Of a DNA stretch of 64,000 bases, positions 12,548 through 25,900 are shown piece by piece. The DNA is from Clavelina lepadiformis (lineage: Eukaryota > Chordata > Ascidiacea > Aplousobranchia > Clavelinidae). Positions within the stretch are counted from its first letter, which is position 1, and the number at the start of each line of letters is the position of its first letter. A program made the position numbers and the translations under genes. The stretch covers positions 23,196,479 to 23,260,478 of the forward strand of contig NC_135243.1 of assembly GCF_947623445.1 (NCBI RefSeq). Reading direction: 5' to 3'. The notes under the pieces are model-generated. The model was not told the origin of the DNA, made no database searches, and worked only from the letters and a program-made list of their open reading frames with translations.

Positions 12548-13265
12548 TGTGATAATATTGTGATTATAACTAAAACTAATATACAGATTATGTGAGATTT
12601 ACAATTCTAATATTTAAGCGTCGTTTTAGCAGAGTAACACGAGCCGCAATCACTTCCTGTACCATTGTTGTGACGTAATATTTTTGCCTTTTTTGCATGC
12701 GTTCAGTTTGTCGAAAATAACTTTGTTAGCGTATGGCAGTACGAATTAACAAGTCTGGGAATAATCAGCAATCAGCAATTTAATGCAGTTGAATATAGCT
12801 AAGCCAAAATGCTATTACATTGACTGTTAAATGAAGTACTGTTGATGTGCCAATGTTCTGTCAATTTGTAATCGTATAACGAAGCAACAATATAACCAGT
12901 TTATACAATCAACAAATTTGTGCAAACTGCTGAACAGTACAATCTAAGATAAGCTCAGTGTCAGGTTGGACAACTCTGCTTGTCGGCTTTACAAGACAAT
13001 CAGCTTTTAGCTGAACAATCGAGTCTAGGATTGATTAAGCAAACAACGACCTTGAGGCTCATTATATCGATGACAATAAACATTCAGACAATCAAAGATT
13101 GTATTGGAGTGACTGGTACAGTCAAGTTCAACAACAATAACCAATCATTCCATTACAACGTGATCACGGCTCGTGTTACTCTGCTAAAACGACGCTTAAA
13201 TATTAGAATTGTAAATCTCACATAATCTGTATATTAGTTTTAGTTATAATCACAATATTATCACA
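12548..13265. mobile_element. 718-bp element with 99-bp identical terminal inverted repeats
   Basis: Arms 12548-12646 and 13167-13265 are exact reverse complements over all 99 bases by direct comparison. The outer ends are TGTGATAATATTG and its complement. GATG flanks both sides (12544-12547 and 13266-13269), a likely 4-bp target duplication. The 520-bp interior has no convincing transposase. It is a non-autonomous foldback or MITE-type element of unassigned superfamily. Identical arms suggest recent activity or arm conversion. Confidence 0.85.
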
Positions 13266-13269
13266 GATG

Positions 13270-13975
13270 CTTGCTTCCTATCAATAATTCCTAGTTAACG
13301 ACACATAACCTAACAGTTGGCTACTACAGCTTCCAGCTAATGACTACCATTATTGCCAACCGGCTCACAGCTAAATTTCCAACCGCAATAAAACAAGTGA
13401 ATTTCATGAAATGGATAAACAGCGACATCACACGGCAAATAATTTCACACGTACTTCGTAGGGATAAATCATCTCTAAATAACAAAACAGTGTAACACAG
13501 TTTCACGTTAAAGTAGAGTATCATCATCAGGACAAACCACACCGGGAACTTTTACTAAAAAGCGTTACCAACAGACCATTGGATGGTACAAACCGTGCAA
13601 TACTGGTTGTGAAAATGGTGATAAGCAAAAGATACAACCAGAATATCTCAATTACTTCAGCACACAGCAATCTTGTATAACACAAGAAAACAACACGAAA
13701 CATCATACTAGGACACACAAGAATAAAACATCACATAAAAGAAATATAACACAACATACGTGATAGACTACACATGACTCGGCTCATAGCAATCGACCAA
13801 TACTAAGGTGACATCATAACGTACAAGTCGTACATATTTAAAATTGCAAACCAATATTTCGTATCATTCATAACTTGTCTAAAATATTGAATATGTCAAA
13901 ATATATTAAAGTAAATGTAAAAGGAGTGCGTTAAAAACACATATTTCATTGTGACCGCCACCGGCAAAAACACCT
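13270..13975. other. Spacer downstream of K2
   Basis: No supported gene. Short open frames on the minus strand lack splice support or recognisable domains. The K1-like duplicated sequence begins at about 13976. Confidence 0.4.
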
Positions 13976-14208
13976 TTAAAACTTAAGAGGAACGGTTTTC
14001 CAAAACGTTAAACAACTGACCAACATATGATTAATGAAGTTAAATAGGTAAAAAACTTGATATTGGTGGATAATTGGTACTGGTTGTTCAGGGTATACGT
14101 TGGCATAGCATATGTAGTACATCAGTGTACTGTAGTATATGTATAATTGTATGTAGTACAGGTTGATAGGTACAAATCATATAATAAGTCAAATAATAAG
14201 CCATATAC

Positions 14209-17075
14209 CAGTTTCAACATTTGCAACTAAACCAATTTAATCAGGGGATGTCGCTTGTTTCATACCTGGGGATTCTCAGGTTGTGAGACTAGTGGAACCT
14301 GCATTTACTTCATCCTGGATGGATGTGGAAGAGGTTGAGGAAGATTGCTCTGTTGGTTTAGAGAGGAAAACAATGAAAAAATTTTGATTCATTAAATACT
14401 AAGTTTATTAATGGTTTGTGTTTAAAACTTTACAATATAATAAGATTACAACATTTGATTAAAAAGCCGAACATTGAAGCAACCGAAACACCTGATGTTG
14501 GCAAATATGCAGTAGATGGTTGTGGTCCTACTTTAAACGGAGACGAGAATTCACTCAGCTCTATTTTCACACTGCTTGGTTTTGGTTCAGGTTCTTCGTT
14601 CTTTTTAAGTTCAGATATGTGGTAGGTGACGTCAGATTTGTTCAACGAACGCAGCTTTTCATATATTTCATCATAGACTGGAATTCATAAAAAACAAACA
14701 TTACATTGACAACAACAAATAAAGCAAAGAACAACACAAATCAGCCAAATTTACTTTCAAATTTAAATGGTATTTAATATTTAATATAACGGCAATATAC
14801 TATAGTTATGGTTTCTTTTGGATGTAGATATAATATGGCAGCATACTTAACACGTACTATTTACCTTGTTGTATATCTGGTCGATTCTTCGCCTCGAAAT
14901 CCCAGCATCGAACCATGATATCTTTTAAGAATGTAAATATCTCAAGATCTTCAGGTTTGTCTTTCAATGATGATTCAACGTCATCAAGATATTTTTGTTT
15001 TGGTTTTTGTCCACAATGAATTATAAGATGGGTAATTAGGCCTGGGTTTGGAGGAAAAGGAGCATCAGAATAAAATGCAGGATGCCTGGTGAGGTTTGCA
15101 TAGAGCACCATCCCATAGCTAAAATATAAAAAAGAAAGTTGTTTTGCTCTTACTTCACTGTTTTAACTTATATTAAAAACAGCAACAGATGTATAAATAA
15201 TTCTTTCACTGGCACTTTCTGTTTCTGTTTCAAGCTGTTTCATTCACAAAAATAAGAAAACTTTTTTCCCACCTGTACACATCCATGCTTGGCTTTTTAT
15301 CACTTAGTATGTTACTATGTTTCTCATAAGCTCTGGTGCAGTGTAGAATGGAGTATGCTGAGTAGTTAAAGTTATTGTAAAAGATCCTCCTGTAACTCCT
15401 GTTGCCGTGGCAATAGCAACGGAGCCAAAATCTGCAATCTTCACCATCAAGTCTGGTGTGAGCAAAATGTTTTCTGGTTTCAGGTCGCAATGTAAGTAGG
15501 ACCTCTTCTTATCATGGTGGTGCAAGTAACGTAAGCCGTCACTTATTTGATGGGCAAATCGTAGCTGTAGGAGCAATGGAATGTCCGCTATATCTCCGGG
15601 GAGCCAGAAAAAGAAGTCCAAGTTGCCAGCTTCAGCATATTCCATGATGATTCCAACACAATTGCTCCATTCTGTGATGCCATGAACAGCAACAATGTGT
15701 TGATGTTTGAGTCGATAAAGAACTTTCATTTCTCTCTCAACACTGAAAATACAAGTGATACAGCTGGAAATTAAGTCAAGTAATTTGATTTTTTCTACTT
15801 TTCATCTGGTGTTGACGTCACAATAGACAATGTTTAATGGATTTACCATAACGTTGACTTGATTAAAATCAATATATTTGAATAGTCGAGCTGAGGCAAG
15901 TCATTAACTGGGTCATTACAAACTTGTTATCACCCTATTGTAGCAAAATGAGGGATTGGCAAGTATCACTGCTCTACAAAATCTGCCGTCACAAGCATAG
16001 ATGCATCGCTTTGCCATGATATAGCTGGATGATGGTATGTGGTGTCTAATATCTGGCATATCGTAAAACAGACAGACACAGCAAATACTATAATTATGCT
16101 TTTTACCAACAAGAATTTTGGTAGATGATGGTATGTGGTGTCTAATTTGCATAATCTCTTAGTTGATAGTAGAATAGCAATAGAGTTGAACGCAAATTTC
16201 ACATCAGTAGTAAACGTAGCATTTTTGTTATGTTATTCAACCACAAGATAGCGAGGCTTGAGCAGAGTTTTTTAACTCATTTAAGTTTTTTAACTCATGG
16301 CTCCACAACCAACTAAGTTTCATAAAATGCAACTCTATGACGCCAACCTTTAAAACTATACAGATGTCAGCACCTTGAGTACACAAGTCAGTCGTAGCAC
16401 CGAATGTTATTTTCTTTGCACCTTGATGCAAATTTATCTTGACCAGGAAGTTATTGTAACACTTCTATTAACGAGTGATATTAATTTTATCGACAAAGAA
16501 TTTATCTTTTCTATTGCCGAAAACACGCAACCGTATCTTTCTCACTTGGCCTAACAACACCATAGCAACATAAGGCTGAGCACGCTCATCTTTACGAATG
16601 TTGTTCCCTGATTATATCCATACGCAACAATGCCTTATTATCACAAACCATGCATACTTAGATTACGTGTGTTACGAGCAGTAAAAGATGATTGTGTGAG
16701 CAGTTAATGTGTCTAGCAGTTTGTTTTCAGGCTAATGTTTAAGATGAAGTTCTGACAACACTTAGGCTACTGTTTACAACACAATTGGTTAATCGCATAA
16801 ATAGCTTGGCAAATTGACTACGCCAAAATAATCTAATGTATGATAAGTTACACTTACTTCATCATGACTTTTTCTACGGAAGGTCCTTCAACTTTGAAAC
16901 ATTTAGTAACGACTCTTCCCAGTCGATCATGGATGCATCTTCTAGCCGTACCAAAACTTCCTCTACCCATTAAGTCCTCTTTATCCCAGCTCGTCTTCAA
17001 ACTGGATGCTTCGTAAGATTGACATGATGACGTTATTCTTGCATCGTATTTTGAGGCACTCAAAACTTGAGCCAT
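14209..17075 (-). pseudogene. K2: disabled duplicate of the K1 kinase (5 exons)
   Basis: Exons: 17075-16858, 15742-15273, 15118-14865, 14677-14492, 14349-14209. Start MAQVLS, Gly-loop GRGSFGTA, HCDLKPEN and DFG are all kept. The second exon is 8 bp longer than in K1 (470 against 462): an extra 8 bases at about 15308-15315 shift the frame just after APE and give a stop within a few codons. The fifth exon has TGA at 14276-14278, where K1 has CGG, and TAA at 14237-14239. The tail and TM exons of K1 have no counterpart here. A truncated kinase lobe could still be made, but no active full kinase. Confidence 0.8.
16028..16146. repeat. 23-bp direct repeat pair in K2 intron 1
   Basis: GATGATGGTATGTGGTGTCT followed by AAT occurs at 16028-16050 and again at 16124-16146. 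The function is unknown and it may be a local duplication. Confidence 0.7.
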
Positions 17076-17387
17076 GTGAAAGAGCCACCCACAACTTGTG
17101 GACTCCCGACACAACAATGGTAAACGACCCCACCTACGAGAACAAGTCGAGCAAATACATGTTTAGCAAAATAAACTTAATTGTAGCTTTGTCAAAATAA
17201 AATCGTTTCACTGTTAATCCCCACAGATTCAACATTGAACAAAATAAGATATTTTATTACTTTGAAACACCAATACCTTGTTTAAAATGAAAGGAAATCA
17301 AAGATAAATACGAAATAGGATGAAGATTCTAAGCGCATGCATTTAATTTGGAGAGTGACAAATTCACCGTATGTGGACCACCTAAGC

Positions 17388-17844
17388 CAGGGGTGTCCAA
17401 CCCATGGGAAGGTTCTGAGTGGTCCGCGCGGTATTTGTCGAAATGACTTACATTATCAACTGAATTGTCTATGTAATTTATGGCGAACTTACAGTCCGAG
17501 AAATTGGCATTGATTGTTTGTTTACTAATTTCTGACAGCCATATGGAAAACTCGCTTTGCATTGCTACATCGTCCATCTTATCGAATATTGCCAAACTTG
17601 TTAAAGAAAAACAGTGCCAAACTTCACATTCAAATGTCGACGCGTAGAAAAAACTTTGTTAACTTTACTATATCTTGGTATGTTTGTTGTTCTTATAATT
17701 GTAAAAGAGGATAATACGTATTTCTAAGATTAGAATTTTGGTGCGTGGGTTTTAATTCGAAATTAGCAGTAAACACTCAAGTGGCCCGCGCAATCATTCG
17801 TAAATCGCATGTGGCCCTTTGGCCAAAAATGTTGGACACCCCTG
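17388..17844. mobile_element. hAT-type MITE with CAGGGGTGTCCAAC ends
   Basis: The left end CAGGGGTGTCCAAC and the right end GTTGGACACCCCTG are inverted. Flanking 8-mers acctaagc and ttataagc match at 5 of 8 positions, consistent with an old 8-bp hAT target duplication. Inside are GTGGCCCGCGC-type stretches typical of internally deleted hAT copies. A minus-strand frame (17595-17329) crosses it but is not recognised. Confidence 0.75.
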
Positions 17845-17859
17845 TTATAAGCGCATGAA

Positions 17860-19738
17860 TGGGTATGCAAAAAGTTGATTTTAGTTATTCAAAGTGTCAT
17901 TTAAACAAACTTTCCAGTAGGATGAAAGTTTGGTTAGAGGAAATTAGTTTTAAATTAAGTAAGTATAAGCTATAATGTAGTAGCCTATTCTAGGTCATTT
18001 TCGGTGGAAAATTTGTGAAAAAAACTTCAGCCGCCTGTAAAATAAGTATCTCCTTCACCAGTCGCCGACTACAGAAGTAGATAAAGTATTAGGCCTAGTT
18101 GCAAGAAAAAGTAGCGGTAGGCTATAGCCCCTACCGGAAAGTTTATTTTCAGCGTCAATTTAATATACAACTTGTGACATAGAACATAAGGCAGAATAGC
18201 AAACTTTTTCCCCACGTCAACTCAACACTACAAACACAGTAAATGGCCCATAGTCATAAGTTCATAACGATTTTTAAACCAATTGTCAGAACATACGGTA
18301 GGAATAGCCTTAAAACGGTCATAAGTTAGATATTAGTTTATACTAGAAAGCTAAGGCCAAACTAGGCTAAGTATATGCTGTACAGTGTACAGTACACCAT
18401 TCTTTTATGTGACTTAGTACAACCAATCTCTAACACAAAGCGCCGTTTCCAGAATGTGCTTGAGATACAAAACCACACTATGCAGCTACTCATACTGTAA
18501 CGCCATCTTGCTGTGGACTAGTGTACCAGATCCAGCCCTACGTAGGCTATAATACAACGGCATGAAAGCGTAAAAACTCAGTGAGTTCATGGACCGAGTT
18601 ACCGGTTACCACCCGTACCAGCCACAGCATTTAGCCAGTTATACACTCAAACCACTCAACCTATACAAACAAAACAGGGGAATTCCGAACAGGCGAAATT
18701 ACGCCGTACATGTGCGAATAGTGATTCATTCATTTTATTTATCGCCTTAAACGTATGAAGCAAAAAATTATGCTAACGCAGGTGGTCGCAAACATATTAG
18801 CAATTTACGGTGATAGTTACAACAACTAAGATAGATAAATGTGACAAGGCTTCGGGAGCAAAAACGTGCATTACGATAATATAATGTGAAGGAACAAAAT
18901 TTTTAGGGTCAGCACGGCCACCAAACCCGTTTACAAAAAATACCGAATTTTTGGTAATCATGTTTTACACAAGTCTAGTGTGTTTTAAAAAGGTCAATTA
19001 ACTTTTTCCTATTTAACACATGCACCATAATTATGTTAGTGTCGCAAATAAAGGTACCACGTAGACTAGCTTATTATTAGAGATGCACCGAAATTTCGAC
19101 TTGTCGAATTGAGTAAATATGAATAAATTCGATTTTCGGTCAAGGTTAAATCGAGATTTAACCGAAAACCGAATATAATTCTGCAAACCTGCTTGATAAT
19201 AATTTCATTGCAAGAAAGGTATGAAAACAGTGGCTAAACATGGGGGTAGAATACTAAGATAAAGGGAAATATTCAAATCCATAAAACTAACCATTTATGA
19301 AACAGTAGACCTTTTTCCTACACTGGGTTGACTTTTTGCATTGATTACTGTAATTTATGTCCTTTTGTATTGGTTGTTCTTCTTTCTCACTTTAAATCGC
19401 CATTCGATATATTTTGCCACAAAAGTTTGTCTTTTTTCCAATATTTTTCTTAAATGAAACAGGCCTAACCACGCAACTCACAGGTTGCCGTTTACTAGCT
19501 TGATTATTTTCCTCTCTGCATAACATTGGAAATGATTGATTGTTGAAATAAACAAGTTATTGTTATACCTGCCGAGGTTGTATTTACCCTTGTTTCTTGT
19601 ATAGCAGCGCCCTAATGTGAGACGTGTCGATATGTAATCCGACCGCTAAATGGGTTTTGAACAACTTTAGTTAAGAAGAAGTTAAGTTAATATGAATTTT
19701 GGTTAAACAAACAAAGATGGGTCGGCTAAATTATTCTG
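17860..19738. other. Intergenic spacer between K2 and the four-TM genes
   Basis: No gene seen. At 19077 the sequence TAGAGATGCACCGA followed by TTCGGT-rich inverted blocks (to about 19180) looks like one end of a hAT-type element; the other end was not found. Confidence 0.4.
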
Positions 19739-20561
19739 ACTTTTTGCTATAAATCAACAGATACAAATTCTAAACCAGCTAACATGTGCGCCCGTCACTA
19801 ACTTAAGATATCTAGTTGATCACTGAAAATTGCTTAAAACTGTTCACAATCACATAGATATAGTGGTCAGTTATGGTCACTTTTTCACTCACTTTTCCAA
19901 CAAACTTTAATTTTAAACGATTCATCTCCAATTTCTGTTTGAACGTGACGTGGTGTCAAATCACTCGGTTGACGACAAACCTTATGAAAGAAACTAGCAA
20001 GAGAGTCTGATAGGACGCTAACGCCAACGTACAACTGTATTCAGAAACCAAAATGCTTTGCATATAATTAAAAATTTATTATAAAAAATAATTGGTTATA
20101 AATAATAATCTACATTTAACACGAAACAGTGGATAGATTTTGGTTTTGAAATAGGCGAACTCTTCATTTCAGTGACTTAAAAGCAACAACAAACTCTTCC
20201 TTGATGTTAAAATATTTTTACAGACAAGAAAAAAGCATCAAGTTTTCAGCTTGAATTTGCCCCCAGCTATAAAACGCACGAGCGCTACAGGACTTTTTCA
20301 ACCCAAATATTTACAAAGTGCGAGACCTCCTATTTGCTTTTTTCTCGAATTGCACGTTTTAGGCTGGAGAGGAAAAATTGTAATTGAGTTAAAATTTTGT
20401 ATTCGATAGATGTAGTCTATACTTATAAGCAGCGTTTAGGCTATAAGTTATAACAGGATAAAGATTTGCCTCATATAGCCACTTACTTTTAAAATTAGAC
20501 CTGTTGTGTTTTATGTGTAAATTCCGACCTGCGTTGTGGTTTTCATGCTGAACACACCATC

Positions 20562-22303
20562 ATGTGCTGGTGGACATTCTTAGCGGCTACGGATAGATCG
20601 GACAGCTATGCAAAGAAAATAGAAACAGTTAAAAGCATCATAATCGCCATGCTTATGGGATTGTTTTGGTTAAGCGCTTTCGGGTCGGTTTGCGTTGTGT
20701 CTCTCATGTACTTTGAGTACCACTTAAAGGTAAATGCAACTTAAATTTAGCCTTATATTAAAGATTATAAAGATCTCAGCCTTGAAAAATGAGATTGTGA
20801 AAGACCAAAAATGTGGACTAATGAACTATTTCTTATTGTTCAACTTCGACAAATTATGCTAGAACAACCAATTGCTTGAAGTTTTTTTACTAGGCTTGCT
20901 TTACCGTCGATGTGATGACGTACGTAAATCTAAACCAATCAGAACAAAATTTCATGGCAAACAGTCTCGTTGAAAAGAGCGTGTGTCTTCTCATAGATCC
21001 CTACAATGTGGAAATGAAGACCAAAAGCACCTTTGAAAAATCAAAGTCCACGTTAACACCCAACGGTAAGCGAGTCAACTGTATGAAAGAGATATTTTCA
21101 TTGCTGCTTTTACTAAAACCTTTTGCTTGCCCGGGGCAATTCTTGCAAAGATCGGGCATTATTGTTACTGTATAGCAAATGCGGTTTCTTTTACGTGGCT
21201 ATCATTCTGATTTAGCGGGTTTTTAAAATTATGTCGTTCTCAAGGTTATTCCGGCAACGTGTTTTCAAAACTAAAATATTGTTTCAGTAGGCTACACAAG
21301 CAGCAGAAAAGTTTTAAAGATAATAACTAAAGTGTTTTAAGGGTCCATAGAGCTGTCTTTAACCAACACGGGCAAACAAGCAGTGCGCTAAACAATGTAG
21401 GTCAACATATTTTTGCTTGAGTCTGTTTCCACTAGAAGTAAGTTGTACTGTAAGTTTCCATATAAATGTAAAAATTGTTGTTTTTTCGGAAAAAGGTATT
21501 CGTTTTAACATTAAGATGTATTAAGATGCTCAACTGGCTGCTTTAAGCGGTCTAACAAACGCACGCATTTCGAGTCAAATCAACAAACATTCTACTATGT
21601 TGTAAGACCGCATTACTAAAGTTGACCAACACAGTCAACGCAAACCATCAAAATCGTGCAGCTTAAATTTGGTGTTTTGTGTTTCAGTTGTCACGAATGC
21701 CGTTCTCATCTCAAACCTACTTAACGCGTACATGGGTCTAGTCTTCATAACAGGGCCTATGGTCGTACTTGGACCTCGGATTGGCGCCGTTACCCTAACC
21801 CTCTCAGGTATAAGGCTTGTGCACAGCGTTGTTGAAAAGCATTAAGTTAAGTTCCAAACCTTACCGTTAACTTTTAATGTTAAACAAGAGATTAGCTCAT
21901 GATATAACTTTCATCTAATTTTACAAAAACTGTCGTTTCAGGCTCCCTTCTTATTGTCACTATGTCTCTCTACGTCATTCCCTTTTTGAGACTAATGACG
22001 CAAAACCAGACAAGTTTGACGGCGGAATTACGTCACTATTTTGAGGCGGATGAGAGCAAAGAGTTTGGTCTCATCTCGTACGATAATGGAAAAACATTTG
22101 ATCTTCTTCAGCCGTTCCGGACTGGATTCGTCGAATCCAAGATTACACTCGTATCCGATAGTAACCTTTTAATCTGCTGCGGGGTTACTATAGGTCAATG
22201 GTTTGCTTTCTATCTCGTTTACGTATTTATGTTGCTCCGTCCGAAGAAACAAAACTCAGCGTGGATTAAACTTGACGTTGTTGTTGACGATGACGTATAT
22301 TGA
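20562..22303 (+). CDS. Four-TM membrane protein of unknown family, copy A (4 exons, 273 aa)
   Basis: Exons 20562-20729, 20894-21065, 21688-21807, 21942-22303; phases 0, 1, 1 match at each GT-AG junction. Start MCWWTFLAATDRSD. TM segments lie at about residues 25-50, 118-142, 155-172 and 236-258. The first loop (about 57-113) has two Cys residues and an NQS sequon; the loop between TM3 and TM4 has NQT at 175. The tail is acidic (DVVVDDDVY). I do not recognise the family. Topology resembles other tetraspan proteins, but no diagnostic motif was found. Copy B, with the same structure 8 kb away, supports the exon model. Confidence 0.75.
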
Positions 22304-22467
22304 CATGCAATGCTGTCTGTTTAGATACAAATGTATTTGAAACTTTTCATTTGTAAAGATGACTTTATTTAGTGCGTTGCTTTGTAGTTACTTTGGTAAG
22401 TTTAGTGAGACTTTGTACTGTGTGGTTTGTTACTGAACTAGTTGGTTAATAACGTTAACTGTATAAG

Positions 22468-22643
22468 CAGGGTTGCCATACCGTCCTTATTTCTAAGATT
22501 TGTCCTTCATTTGAAGGTCCGTGTCTTAAAAAATATTTTTGTTCTTTTTTCTAAGAAATGTCCTTATTTTCACTTGCGTCCTTATTTTCGTCTTTAGTTT
22601 CCTGTTCGTCCTTATTTTTTAGTTCAGACCGATGGCAACCCTG
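22468..22643. mobile_element. 176-bp MITE with CAGGGTTGCCAT ends
   Basis: Ends CAGGGTTGCCAT and ATGGCAACCCTG are inverted. Flanks tgtataag and tatataag match at 7 of 8 positions, fitting a hAT-type 8-bp target duplication. The interior repeats TCCTTATTTT. It is present at the same place after copy B, so it inserted before the gene duplication. Confidence 0.78.
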
Positions 22644-22903
22644 TATATAAGCATTGTTAATGTTTTTTGAAGTTTCGTAAGCACAGACAATATTTCAACA
22701 TCATAAATTTCAATGAAAATGAAATATCGCTGAGAATAAATGACAAATCGCGACCATGGTTGGTTGAATTTCTTTAGCTGTGTCAAGTAGATAAAAAAGT
22801 TCTAGAACTGTCAAAGACTATTGTTGTTGTTCGGTCTTCCGGCACAAAACCAAGAATTTGTACATTTGTACAATTTGAGCACCGCTTGACTGCAAAAGAA
22901 AAT

Positions 22904-25900
22904 GCGGACTTAGACAACGCTAATTGAAGTTCATTCTCGTTTTAAGAAGAACAAATTCGTAAGCTAAATCGTAACATTTTTTAAGCCTTATTTGAATAAA
23001 ATGTTTTGAAATGCTTTCAGTGGAAAATGTGATGTACGACATGGGACGGACATCTAATAATATCTTAACTTAAAGCATCACCCAGTTTAAAAAAAACATA
23101 ATTATTTATATTTAAGTCACCAGAAAATATGCTTTCAATCATTTTAATTATTTGACAGCGGCGTTTTCCCAACCTTTGCGGGCAGAAAGCAAAGCGAATG
23201 GTGGTTCCATTGTTGCTACAGTTCTGCACTCAATGCTGCGTGGGGCCGTTCGGAGGGAAAGGACCAACATAGTATCTGGCCGAGCTGGAAAGGAGTTTCT
23301 GAGGCGTTAAAAGGGTCCAAAATGATGCTTCGTTGCAATTAGCCTCTTAAATTTCTTTGTTGTGTAAGAAACAAGCATTGTGTGTTCGCACTCAAATGAA
23401 AATACAATAAATGCAAGATGCTGAAACTTACTACTTGTAGTTACTGTTATTGTATTACTAACTTACTACTTGTTTATTTCGTCATTATGGGTAAGATGAT
23501 TCTTGTGTCAAATGGATTTTCGCTATATTTGCCAGACTAGTAAAAATGTTGAAAATGTTTTATGTCTAGTGTCTTCCATCGGTGACCATGTTTGTGATTG
23601 GTGTTCTATTTGGTTGGTAATCAACTAAAAATCAAAGCAATGCTGACAAGCTGCTTTTGTCGATACTTGACACCAACGCCTGCTGCATGAAAGTAAGTAT
23701 TCCCAAACCCACTGCAAGGAATGAGTATTTCTAGTCACGACCATCTTGGTGGGATTCAGCCGGCCTGTGCGAACCGGTTCTTGCAATGTTAATGACCTCC
23801 GCGAACCGGTTGTATAGGCGTAACCGCGTATGTGTCGGCCTATGTGCATATCAGTCCCGGTTCAATATCTCATGCTGCTACAGTAAGAGAACCGGATGTA
23901 AAAATATTTGAACCAAACCACTGCCATATTTGGAAAAAGGAGGGGCATTGGTTTGGCAACATACGTCTTTTCGTCTTCATTCTTTACAAAATTATGCATC
24001 ATACATTGGCAATGGCATTGCCATTGCCAATTACCACCTTTGACTTTTGAACGTAGCCTATAAACATGAAAATACATTTTATTTTGAGGCGTTTTAAAGC
24101 AGCCTTTGAAACGTAAAAGCTCAAATTGTTCTTGTTTCACGCAAGCACTTTAGACGGAGTTGCGTAAGAATTTTAAACGCCGTTGTTGAAAACTTTTTGC
24201 CCCACCCCTCAAAGCGTATTTAAGTATACCACTGTATACACTATACAGGTTATACTGTACATGGTACCATATTTTTTGCCCTCAGACTAAAGAAAACTTT
24301 TGTATGACCTAAACTTTGCGATGATTCCTCGTTACTTTAGCTCCGATTACCGAGCTAGCAGAGAACTAATGGTTCATGGAATCATGGGAACCACTAAACG
24401 TAGACAATACCTTGCCAATGACCTGTACTGCATTAGCACCACTGGGTATCGGACACCACAACACGCACCGCATTATTGCCTAGAGTTCTAACCTATCGGC
24501 TACCGAGTCAACAAGTTATATCGGTATACGTACATTGCGTAGGTACAGTATTTATCAAAATCGCACGGCTCTGCCCTTTGCAAATCACGTCATGCTCACG
24601 AAAGAGTCGAAAGACTTATACAAACCTTGGGTGAATTGCCTGAGATTTGTCCAGTATTATAATAATAGATGTCTATGACTACTATAAGCTGATGAGAACG
24701 AAATGAAAATGAGAACCCTGAAGGCTAATAAAAAGAAAACAGTCTAGGCCTAGGCCAGATAACGCGATAGTCTGATAGTGAGCTAATTATATCGTATTTG
24801 GTTGTTTTTAACTTTCGCATTCCCGCAGGAAAGGCTGAATGCAAACAATTTATAAGGCAAAAAAGAAAAATTACTCACGCCACAATCTTTCAATACTCGA
24901 CTATGTTATCTGGTTTTGCAGTGCAACTGTAGGCTAAAGGAAACGGGTCTAGTAGCCTATACAATTGCACAACTAGATGACCTCACAATTCGAGTAGCTA
25001 CATGGGGTCTAGTACACAAAGGCATCCTGTGATTGTGCATTTGTATACTAGACCCCAGGATTTTGAGTATTTAGGCAGTTTGCCACAGAGCTGGCATAGG
25101 CCTACTTGAATGCTGTAGTGGCAAGCTTTCTGTATTAAAAAGAATTCTTGTTTTATTTAGTTAGGCTAGGCTACTATATATTTGTGCATGTTAACATATT
25201 GTTACTGACTTATATTTTTAACAGAACACCGGAATTAACCCTTGTTTATTTCATTATGCAAAGGCTAACTTTTTGTCTTGAACTATAGGCCTAGGCCTAT
25301 GGCGTAGTCAGCTCTGATACAGTAGTCAATCTTTCAGAGGAGTTCAAAAATTAAAATAAATAACTCGGCGTATCTTATCGTTTGGCTATCTCTAGGTGAT
25401 GCTGTATTTATAAAAAAGAAACATGTTTTAACTTGCTTAAGTCTGGGAAAGCATGTCATTGTTTCCACTTGTAGTTTGAGGCATTTTGAAGTGAGCTTCA
25501 TGCAGCTTTCAGCCCACTGCATTTTCTATTAACCTTCACTACATTATTGCTTCCTTGATTGTAAGTTAGACGAGACAAGACAAACAAGTAGAAATTTATG
25601 GTGTAATTCTTCAATCATGTAGTGTTGGATGTTTGCCACGCATTTAAAAAAAATGCTAATCAGTTATTCGGGGCTATGCTGAAGTCCACACTTGCAGTGT
25701 AAAATGATAAAGCTACATTTTGATGTTTATTGCAGATCTCACCAAAAAATAGGCTGCTGCTATTTACCAGAAAAATTGTCAATTCAATTCGAAGCTATTT
25801 TTCATGGTTTCTTGTTAACCTAACTTAACTTAAATGGGTTTAGTGGCCATGCTAGTTGTTACCAGCAATTATTACCATCATTACTTTTGAACACGTTTTA

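Larger units (their letters stand above)
19739..22903. repeat. Direct duplication carrying a four-TM gene, copy A (partner 28105-31600)
   Basis: Similarity starts at CTTTTTGCTATAAATC in both copies and covers about 820 bp upstream of the start codon, the whole gene with introns, and the 3' flank with its MITE. It ends after GCAAAAGAAAAT. The long conserved upstream part suggests that both copies carry the promoter. Confidence 0.88.

Noticed and set aside
12980-13225. 81-codon frame inside the inverted-repeat element
   Set aside because: It runs into the right inverted arm and shows no transposase motif.
16854-17117. Upstream start for K2 at 17117 (MLCREST...)
   Set aside because: K1 starts at MAQVLS in the same position; upstream codons are not conserved.
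23625-24140. Overlapping frames on both strands near a GAACCGG-rich stretch
   Set aside because: No domain or splice support; low-complexity direct repeats explain the open frames.
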